A DNA stretch of 5,423 bases, taken from the NCBI GenBank assembly GCA_030043865.1, contig JASHWZ010000007.1, positions 1 to 5,423 on the forward strand, written 5' to 3'. This document shows, one piece after another, positions 1 through 5,423 of this stretch. Each line of letters opens with the position of its first letter. The stretch's first letter is position 1. Origin of the DNA: Thermoplasmata archaeon (GTDB lineage: Archaea; Thermoplasmatota; Thermoplasmata; Lutacidiplasmatales; UBA184). Under the pieces are notes generated by a model. The model saw only the letters and a program-made list of their open reading frames with translations. It was not told the DNA's origin and made no database searches. The position numbers and the translations under genes were made by a program.

Positions 1-318
1 CGCGAGCACGTCGATCCCCCCGCTCACGATCGCCGTGCGCACCCCCCGGGACCGCAGGCCGCGGATCAGCACCTCGGCGCCGGGCATGATCGGCGCGCCC
101 GCGAGGATCTCCTCGAGCTCGTCGACCCGGAGGTCGGGGCGATGCTTCCACCAGATCCGGATGTCGGAGCGCACGAATTCGTGGTCGTCGATCTCGTTCG
201 CGAGGAACCGGCGCAGGCCGTCGTCGTTTCGCTCGCCGAAGTAGCCGTGGACGGTCGCGTACGAGCTCTCGATGTCGACCAGCGTCCCGTCCATGTCGAG
301 GGCGACGAGCCTAAGCAC
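1..318 (-). CDS. HAD-superfamily phosphatase, phosphoserine phosphatase-like (N-terminal 106 residues, cut by left edge)
   Basis: The visible 106 residues begin MLRLVALDMDGTLVD, which is HAD motif I, with Asp8 the expected nucleophile and Asp10 the general acid/base. Residues about 16-75 form a helical, charged stretch in the position of a C1-type cap, as in SerB-like enzymes. HAD motif II follows as AIVSGG, with Ser99 the phosphate-binding residue. The motif III Lys and the motif IV acidic residues would lie beyond the left edge, so activity cannot be confirmed. Known SerB-like enzymes are cytosolic and remove phosphate from phosphoserine or related small phosphomonoesters; the substrate here is inferred only at family level. 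The GTG start at 318 is chosen because it puts motif I at the usual distance from the N-terminus. It overlaps the reductase stop by 8 bases, and only a weak GGGGCG (323-328) precedes it, suggesting translational coupling. Other HAD phosphatases of the same subgroup remain possible. Confidence 0.85.
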   Translation of the reverse strand, partial: MLRLVALDMDGTLVDIESSYATVHGYFGERNDDGLRRFLANEIDDHEFVRSDIRIWWKHRPDLRVDELEEILAGAPIMPGAEVLIRGLRSRGVRTAIVSGGIDVLA

Positions 319-1327
319 GGTCGCCCCGCGCGATCGCGTCCGCGCGGTCGAGCACGTCGTCCGGGGGCCGGACCGCCCACGCGGCGAGGTTCGAATCGAC
401 CTGCTCGGGCTGGCTCATGCCGACGACGGGCGCCGCCCCCTGCTTCGCGAGCCAGTGGAGCGCGATCGACGCGAGCGGTACGTCCGCCTCGCGCGCGAGC
501 GCCCGCAGGCGTCGCGCGCGCTCGAGGAGCTCGGGGAGCCGTTCGGGTTCGAAGAACCGGTGGGCGAACTGGCGGACCTCGGACGGGGGCGTCCGGCGAT
601 CGAGGTACCGGCCGTGCAGCAGGCCCCGTGCGAGCGGGGTGTACGCCTCGAGGAGGATCTGGTGCGTGCGACAGTACTCCCGGACCGGGTCGGCGTCGTC
701 CCGGTCCAGCAGGTTGTACCGTACCTGGTTCACGGCGATCCGCGCCTCCGTGAGCCCCTTCGCGGCGGCTTCGAGCTCCTCCACGGAGAAGTTTGAGACC
801 CCGATCGCGCCGACCTTCCCCTCCTTCCAGAGCGCCTCGAGGGCGCCGAGCGTGGCGGCGAGGTCCGCGTGGGGGTCCGGCCCGTGAACGAGGTACAGGT
901 CGACCGAGGCGCGCCCGAGTCGCTCGAGGCTGTTGACCAGGCTCGCGCGCACCTGCGCCGGACGCAGGTGCTCCCACGAGACCTTCGTGACGACGTAGGC
1001 GTCCGGCGCTCCCCCGGCGGCCCGTTCGAGGACCTCGCCGAGCAGCCGCTCCGACCGGCCCCCGCCGTAGACCTCGGCCGTGTCGTACCAGCGGAACCCG
1101 TGCTCGTACGCTCGGGCAATCGTCGCTTTCGTCCGCGCCTCGTCCTCCGGCCCCCAGCGTCCGAGCGCCCACAGCCCGACCCCGATCGCCGGGTGCCCTT
1201 TCGACGCCCCGGGGATCGGGATCTCGCCGATGGACGGTGGGGTCGTCCCTCCTGCCGGGGCCACCGGTGGGGTCGATCGGGGCCGGGAGGGCTTCGCGCG
1301 CGGCGCCGGTCGGGACCGTTTCGTCAT
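311..1327 (-). CDS. Aldo/keto reductase family oxidoreductase
   Basis: This complete 338-residue protein belongs to the NAD(P)H-dependant aldo/keto reductases, cytosolic TIM-barrel enzymes that reduce aldehydes and ketones to alcohols. The full catalytic tetrad is visible: Asp82 and Tyr87 in YDTAEVYGGGRSE, Lys115 in VVTKVSW and His148 in LYLVHGPDPH. Further family marks are the strand GAIGVSNF (173-180), NQVRYNLL (200-207), YTPLARGLL (229-237) and the cofactor-loop pattern GMSQPEQVDSN (303-313), where Ser305, Gln309 and Asn313 match the usual spacing. The barrel starts near residue 35; the first 34 residues are a basic, Pro-rich extension. The ATG at 1327 is favoured because GGAGG (1338-1342) lies 10 bases upstream and it overlaps the valS stop as ATGA; a GTG at residue 22 (1262-1264) has no such signal. 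The physiological substrate cannot be told. The reading frame stays open far upstream inside valS, but that part has no family similarity. Confidence 0.95.
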   Translation of the reverse strand: MTKRSRPAPRAKPSRPRSTPPVAPAGGTTPPSIGEIPIPGASKGHPAIGVGLWALGRWGPEDEARTKATIARAYEHGFRWYDTAEVYGGGRSERLLGEVLERAAGGAPDAYVVTKVSWEHLRPAQVRASLVNSLERLGRASVDLYLVHGPDPHADLAATLGALEALWKEGKVGAIGVSNFSVEELEAAAKGLTEARIAVNQVRYNLLDRDDADPVREYCRTHQILLEAYTPLARGLLHGRYLDRRTPPSEVRQFAHRFFEPERLPELLERARRLRALAREADVPLASIALHWLAKQGAAPVVGMSQPEQVDSNLAAWAVRPPDDVLDRADAIARGDRA

Positions 1328-4008
1328 GAGGCGCTCGCCTCCGAGGCGTCCGGCCTCATGTGGTCGTCGATGCGCCGGATCCGTTCCTCGAGCTCTCGCG
1401 CCTTCTCCTCCGTCTCCCGGACGACCTCGGGCGGGGCTCGGGCCCGGAACCCCGAGTCGGCGAGGCGGCTCCGCGTCCGGTCGAGCAAGCCCTTCAGCTT
1501 CTCCCGCTCGCGCTCGAGCGCCTCGGCCGCGCCGGGCGAGGTCGCGGGTCGCGTGAGGTAGCACTCCCCGAACACGGCGACCCGGCTCGCGACCCCGGGC
1601 GGTGCGGGCGCGTCGGCCGCGAGGAGTTGGAGCGGCTCGACCCGAGCGAGGCGGGCGACCGTGGCGACCTCCGCCCGGAGCACCTCCGCGACCTCGGGTC
1701 CCGACGGCCGGATCCAGGCGGGCGGAGTGTCCGGGGCGGGGACCTGCTCGTCCGCCCGGAGGTTGCGCAGCAGGCGGACCGCCTCGAGGACCGTCTCCAT
1801 CTCGACCTCGGCGGCCGGATCGCTCGGTGCCTCGCCCGCGGCGGGCCAGGCGGCGGTGGCGAGCAGCTCCCCCCGGTGGGGGAGCGCGTGCCAGAGCTCC
1901 TCGGTCACGTGCGGCACGAACGGGTGGAGGAGCCGCAGCGAGCGCTCGACGACGTACAGGAGGGTCGCCTGCGCGACTCGGCGCGCGGGGTCGCCGCGTC
2001 GGCCGGTGAGCGACTCCTTCGCGATCTCGACGTACCGGTCCGCCAGGTCGTGCCAGACGAAGTGGTGCAGCGCCGTGGCGGCGCGCGTCGGCTCGAACGC
2101 CGCGAGGGCCGCGTCGACCTCGTCCGCCGCGCGCCGGTACCGCGAGAGGATCCATCGGTGCTCGAGGGCCGCCGCGCCGTCGAGCGCCGGAGCCCCCTCG
2201 ACCGGCGGCGTGCCTGGCGGCACGTGGACGAGCGAGAACCGGACGAGGTTCCACAGCTTCGTCAGGAAGTTGCGCGCGGCGTCCAGCGTTGCCGGGCGGA
2301 ACGGGCCGTCCTCCGTCGTCGGGTTCGGGTAGACGAGCGCGAACCGAAGGGCGTCGGCCCCCCGCTCCCGGATCACGTCGAGCGGCTCGGGCGAGTTGCC
2401 GAGGTGCTTCGACATCTTCCGACCCTGGGCGTCGAGGAGGAGCCCGGTGAAGACGACGTCCGAGAACGGCTTCGTCCCGGTGAACCGGAAGCCGGACATC
2501 ATCATCCGGGCGACCCAGAAGAACATGATCTCCCGGGCGGTCACGAGGACGGTCGTCGGATAGTACTGCGCGAGGTCCGCCGTCTTTTCCGGCCAGCCGA
2601 GGGCGGAGAACGGCCAGAGCCAGGAGGAGAACCAGGTGTCGAGCACGTCCGGGTCCGGGGTGAGCTCCGTCGAGCCGCAGTGCTCGCATCGGGTCGGGGG
2701 CTCGATCGACACGGTCGGCCGACCGCAGGTGCGACAGTGCTCGACCGGGACCCGATGGCCCCAGAGCACCTGGCGCGAGATGCACCAGTCCTGGATGCCC
2801 TCCATCCAGCGGAAGAACGTCAGATTCCACCGTTCGGGGTGGATCCGGATCTCCCCGGCCCGAACCGCGGTGACCACCGGGGCCGCGAGCGGAGCCATCC
2901 GGACGAACCACTGCGTGGAGACCCGCGGCTCGACGATCGCGTCCGACCGCTCGGAACGGCCGACCGAGTGGCGGTAGGCGCGCCGACCGACGAGGAGGTC
3001 GTCCTGTTCGAGCGCTTCGACCACCCGAGCCCGCGCGGCGTCGCGGTCCAGGCCCCGGTACGGCGTCGGCACCCACTCGCCGGTGAGGCGGGCCGAGTCG
3101 TCGAAGATCTCGACCGCCGTCGCGAGGTCCGGGTGGCGCTCGGCGATCTCCCGGTCGACCGGGTCGTTCCGGGGCGTGATCTTGAGCGCGCCGGCGCCGA
3201 ACGCCGGGTCGACGGCCGGGTCGACGATGACGGGCACGCGTCGGTGGCAGAGCGGCACGAGGACGAACCGCCCGACCGCCTCCCGGTACCGCTCGTCGTC
3301 GGGGTGGACGGCGACCGCGACGTCCCCGAAGATCGTCTCGGGGCGGACCGTCGCGACCTCGATCCCGCCGAGGCCGCCGTCCGCCCAGACGTAGCGGACG
3401 GAGTAGAGGGTCGCGTCCTCCTCGCTATGCTGCACCTCGAGGTCGGAGATCGCCGTGCGGAGCCGGGGGTCCCAGTTGACCATCCGCTCCCCTCGATAGA
3501 TGAGCCCGTCCCGGTAGAGCGCGACGAACGCGGTGCGGGTCGCCCGCACGCTCGCCGGGTCCATCGTGTAGCGGTAGCGGCTCCAGTCGAGGGAGAAACC
3601 GCCCGCCCGGGTCTGCTCGACGATCCGGCGCTCGTGCTCCTCCTTCCAGCGGGCGACCTCCGCGAGCGCGGCCTCCGGCGAAAGCTCCTCGAACCGGACG
3701 CCCTCCTTCGCGAGCCGCCGCCGGACCTCCACCTGGGTCGCGAGCCCTGCATGGTCCACTCCCGGCACCCAGAGCGTCGCTTCGCCGCGCATCCGGTGGC
3801 ACCGGGCCAGGACATCCTGGACGGTGTCCCCGAGCATGTGGCCGAGCGTGAGCACCCCGGTGACGTTCGGGGGCGGGAGGACGAACGAGAAGACCGGCGT
3901 CGTCGGGGGCGACGGGGCCCGGAATGCAGCGAGCCGATCCCACTCGGCCTGCCACTTCGCCTCGAGCGCGGACGGCTCGAAGCGCGTCGGAAGGATCGGG
4001 GAGCTCAC
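1324..4008 (-). CDS. valS: Valyl-tRNA synthetase (bacterial-type class Ia)
   Basis: This 894-residue enzyme charges tRNA-Val with valine using ATP, in the cytosol. The catalytic domain opens with PPPNVTG and a HIGH-like TLGH (54-57). NWDPRLRTAISDLEV (178-192) is typical of ValRS. The CP1 editing domain (about 195-345) keeps Arg222 and Thr225 in VRPETIFGD and Lys276, Asp282 and Asp285, matching the editing residues I recall for Thermus ValRS. Two Cys pairs (425/428 and 441/444) form a likely zinc ribbon. DVLDTWFSSWLWPFS (454-468) and the KMSKS-like KMSKH (531-535) follow. An alpha-helical anticodon-binding domain spans about 615-760, and a C-terminal tRNA-binding coiled-coil arm about 825-885, containing the typical SGFRARAPPEVV. 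Length fits bacterial ValRS (about 880-950). The GTG start at 4008 has GGAGGG (4017-4022) 8 bases upstream and overlaps the permease stop as GTGA. The PPPNVTG form and the C-terminal arm are bacterial traits rather than archaeal ones. Confidence 0.98.
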   Translation of the reverse strand: MSSPILPTRFEPSALEAKWQAEWDRLAAFRAPSPPTTPVFSFVLPPPNVTGVLTLGHMLGDTVQDVLARCHRMRGEATLWVPGVDHAGLATQVEVRRRLAKEGVRFEELSPEAALAEVARWKEEHERRIVEQTRAGGFSLDWSRYRYTMDPASVRATRTAFVALYRDGLIYRGERMVNWDPRLRTAISDLEVQHSEEDATLYSVRYVWADGGLGGIEVATVRPETIFGDVAVAVHPDDERYREAVGRFVLVPLCHRRVPVIVDPAVDPAFGAGALKITPRNDPVDREIAERHPDLATAVEIFDDSARLTGEWVPTPYRGLDRDAARARVVEALEQDDLLVGRRAYRHSVGRSERSDAIVEPRVSTQWFVRMAPLAAPVVTAVRAGEIRIHPERWNLTFFRWMEGIQDWCISRQVLWGHRVPVEHCRTCGRPTVSIEPPTRCEHCGSTELTPDPDVLDTWFSSWLWPFSALGWPEKTADLAQYYPTTVLVTAREIMFFWVARMMMSGFRFTGTKPFSDVVFTGLLLDAQGRKMSKHLGNSPEPLDVIRERGADALRFALVYPNPTTEDGPFRPATLDAARNFLTKLWNLVRFSLVHVPPGTPPVEGAPALDGAAALEHRWILSRYRRAADEVDAALAAFEPTRAATALHHFVWHDLADRYVEIAKESLTGRRGDPARRVAQATLLYVVERSLRLLHPFVPHVTEELWHALPHRGELLATAAWPAAGEAPSDPAAEVEMETVLEAVRLLRNLRADEQVPAPDTPPAWIRPSGPEVAEVLRAEVATVARLARVEPLQLLAADAPAPPGVASRVAVFGECYLTRPATSPGAAEALEREREKLKGLLDRTRSRLADSGFRARAPPEVVRETEEKARELEERIRRIDDHMRPDASEASAS
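1328..1341 (-). repeat. Small inverted repeat over the reductase ribosome binding site
   Basis: On the minus strand the sequence reads GAGGC-GAGC-GCCTC, a perfect 5-base stem with a 4-base loop placed directly before the ATG at 1327 and covering most of the Shine-Dalgarno sequence. The adjoining GCCTC (1343-1347 on the minus strand) could instead pair with the same GAGGC arm in a competing 4-base stem. In DNA this rich in G+C such a short stem may arise by chance, so a regulatory role is only a possibility. Confidence 0.3.
1338..1342 (-). promoter_or_regulatory. Shine-Dalgarno sequence for the aldo/keto reductase
   Basis: The minus-strand GGAGG sits 10 bases before the ATG at 1327, inside the last codons of valS. 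It decides the start in favour of the ATG over the in-frame GTG at 1264, so the basic, Pro-rich N-terminal extension is probably translated. The site overlaps a small inverted repeat (1328-1341) that could partly mask it. Confidence 0.65.
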
Positions 4009-5423
4009 GCGGTCCGCCCTCCGCGGAGTCCCAAGGCGAACGGGGCGCAGACCGCGAGCTCCGCGACCGCGAGGAGCCCCATGGCGGCGAGCGCGACGTC
4101 CGGCGGGCTGCCCGCGAGGCCTCGGTAGGCGACGAGCGGGGCGCCGGCCGCGACGAGGCCCGGCACCGCCACCAGGAACGCGAGATAGCTGCCCGCATAG
4201 AGGTTGACGATCGGCAGCCCCTTCGAACGCGCCCGACGGAACAGGATCCCGAGCTCGAGGAACGAGGCGGCGACGACCGCCGGGAGCTCCGCGGCGACGA
4301 ACGCGAGGAAGACCACCGGCTGGAACACGCGCACGAGCGTGAGCCCGAGCACGACCCCGCTCGCGACCAGGAAGATCGCGGCGACGAGCGCGACCTTGCC
4401 GATCAGGATCGACCGGTCGGAGAGCGGAAGCGTCCGCCCGTAGGAGTAGGCGATCACCTCGATCGCGAAGAACGCCGGGCCGAAGAAGGTTGCGAGGAGC
4501 GCAGCGGTCGATACCGCCGCGAGGGCGAGTCCGAACGCTGCGGCCGACCTCGGACCAGCAACGTACGTGAACAGGCCGATGGCGACCGCGTCGAGGATCG
4601 GGAAGATCACGAGGAACGCATACCCCGGCATGCGGCTCGCCACCCGGAGGTCCTTCGTGAGCACCGCCCGCGCCGGGGTCTGGGGCGCGAGCACGTAGTG
4701 GGCCGCCGGCGCCGCGGCGGGCGGGAGCGGGGGTGCGAGACCCATCCGGCGCACCGAGGCCATCATCCACGTGATCGCCCAACCGGCGAGCACGAGGTAG
4801 CCGGCGCACGCCGCGGCGAGCTCGACCCCGCCCGCGGCGCCGAGCGCGAGCGACGACGGACCGCCCGCGACGACGGAGGGGAGCATCGCGAAGGTGATCG
4901 GGAACACCGCGACCAGGAGCTCCCGACCGGGCGACGGCCCTCCCCCGAACGTGCGGCCCACGAGGGCGAGGAACTCGGGGGCGGCGACCACGAACCCGAA
5001 CATCGCGAAGGCGGGGAGGACCCAGAGGACGAGGTACGACCACCGGACCAGCGTGCGGCCTCCGCCCCCGCGCGAGCCCTGCACGCGTCGGACGAAGAAC
5101 CGGCCGGTGAGGAGCGCAAGGGCGAGGGCGAACCCGACCGCGGCGACGACACCCGGGATGATCGCGATCCCGGCGGCCGCGCCGAGGGTCCAGGCGACGA
5201 ACAGGGGGGTCGTGACGAGGACCATGACCGCGGGCACGTCGAACAGCCGGAGGTAGAGCAGTCCCGCGGTGCGCGCCAGCGTCGCCTCGTCGATCGGGAG
5301 CGGCTCGAGCACCGGGAGGACGCCCGAGGCGAGGAACGTCGGGATCACCTGGAGCCCGGTCCACCAGAGGAAGGCGATCTCGATCGCCAGCAGGCCGGTG
5401 AGGACGCAGGTGTCGAACACCGC
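4005..5423 (-). CDS. Multi-spanning membrane protein, ABC-2-type transporter permease-like, probably two fused modules (5' end outside window)
   Basis: At least 471 residues are visible, numbered here from the Val codon at 5420; the gene probably continues past the right edge, since no Shine-Dalgarno sequence can be checked there and the sequence starts inside a hydrophobic segment. About twelve membrane segments can be seen by eye, near 2-20, 56-78, 82-105, 129-147, 167-187, 198-220, 268-288, 297-325, 343-363, 367-390, 408-428 and 443-464. Residues 253-274 (VLTKDLRVASRMP then a hydrophobic run) look like the cytoplasmic elbow helix and first membrane helix of ABC-2 exporter permeases. A motif LPLSDRS (331-337) has a counterpart LPIDEAT (41-47) in the first half, suggesting two homologous modules in one chain. 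Such permeases work with a separate ATPase, which is not in the window and could lie upstream. The substrate is unknown. The assignment rests on topology and motifs, so an unrelated integral membrane protein is possible. The stop codon overlaps the valS GTG. Confidence 0.6.
   Translation of the reverse strand, partial: AVFDTCVLTGLLAIEIAFLWWTGLQVIPTFLASGVLPVLEPLPIDEATLARTAGLLYLRLFDVPAVMVLVTTPLFVAWTLGAAAGIAIIPGVVAAVGFALALALLTGRFFVRRVQGSRGGGGRTLVRWSYLVLWVLPAFAMFGFVVAAPEFLALVGRTFGGGPSPGRELLVAVFPITFAMLPSVVAGGPSSLALGAAGGVELAAACAGYLVLAGWAITWMMASVRRMGLAPPLPPAAAPAAHYVLAPQTPARAVLTKDLRVASRMPGYAFLVIFPILDAVAIGLFTYVAGPRSAAAFGLALAAVSTAALLATFFGPAFFAIEVIAYSYGRTLPLSDRSILIGKVALVAAIFLVASGVVLGLTLVRVFQPVVFLAFVAAELPAVVAASFLELGILFRRARSKGLPIVNLYAGSYLAFLVAVPGLVAAGAPLVAYRGLAGSPPDVALAAMGLLAVAELAVCAPFALGLRGGRTA
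4017..4022 (-). promoter_or_regulatory. Shine-Dalgarno sequence for valS
   Basis: The minus-strand sequence GGAGGG ends 8 bases before the GTG at 4008. It lies within the last codons of the upstream membrane-protein gene and supports the GTG as the true valS start, which also agrees with the GTGA stop/start overlap. Confidence 0.75.

Noticed and set aside
66..1172. A 368-codon open frame on the minus strand across the reductase and HAD genes
   Set aside because: It is out of frame with both recognised genes, gives low-complexity Arg/Gly/Pro protein and has no domain.
1328..3076. Upstream in-frame extension of the aldo/keto reductase that would make a 921-residue protein
   Set aside because: The extra 583 residues are Arg/Pro/Gly-rich out-of-frame translation of valS, while the ATG at 1327 has a Shine-Dalgarno sequence and an ATGA overlap.
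1360..4128. A 922-codon open frame on the plus strand, antisense to valS
   Set aside because: It mirrors the valS codon pattern in GC-rich DNA, its translation is low-complexity (rich in Arg, Asp, Glu, Pro) with no recognisable domain, and valS on the other strand is certain.
3425..4198. A 257-codon minus-strand frame across the valS start
   Set aside because: It is a shifted reading of the permease end and valS beginning, with no domain and biased composition.
4009..5364. In-frame upstream extension of valS to a 1346-residue protein
   Set aside because: The added part is an Arg/Pro-rich shadow of the membrane-protein gene; the GTG at 4008 has a good Shine-Dalgarno sequence and fits the normal ValRS N-terminus.
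5418..5420. GTG at the right edge as the true start of the membrane protein
   Set aside because: It lies in the last bases of the window, no upstream signal can be seen, and the module's expected elbow and first helix are missing, so the gene is more likely cut by the edge.

Overview
This window is a GC-rich stretch (roughly 70 % G+C by eye) with one continuous, tightly packed run of four genes, all read on the minus strand. In transcription order, from the right edge to the left, they are: a multi-spanning membrane protein resembling an ABC-2 type transporter permease (cut by the right edge); a complete bacterial-type valyl-tRNA synthetase; a complete aldo/keto reductase; and the first third of a phosphoserine-phosphatase-like HAD hydrolase (cut by the left edge).

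There is no intergenic DNA. Adjacent genes overlap by 4, 4 and 8 bases (GTGA, ATGA and a GTG start just before a TAG stop). Two of the three visible starts are GTG. Good Shine-Dalgarno sequences lie inside the upstream genes in front of valS (GGAGGG) and the reductase (GGAGG). This looks like one translationally coupled operon whose promoter and terminator both lie outside the window. I see no tRNA, rRNA, CRISPR array, insertion sequence or long repeat.

The organism cannot be fixed from this sequence. The HAD protein and the permease resemble, from memory, proteins of high-GC uncultivated archaea of the Thermoplasmatota kind. The valyl-tRNA synthetase is of the bacterial type: PPPNVTG signature, zinc-binding Cys pairs and a C-terminal tRNA-binding coiled-coil arm. 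The window is therefore either from a GC-rich bacterium or from an archaeon that carries a bacterial-type ValRS; I lean weakly to the latter.

The genes do not form an obvious pathway: membrane transport, tRNA charging, carbonyl reduction and phosphate-ester hydrolysis. The grouping looks like ordinary housekeeping clustering. The most interesting details are altered signature motifs in the ValRS (TLGH for HIGH, KMSKH for KMSKS, and changes near the CP1 editing site), the apparent two-module fusion in the permease, and a basic, proline-rich N-terminal extension on the reductase. I found no convincing new multi-gene system.
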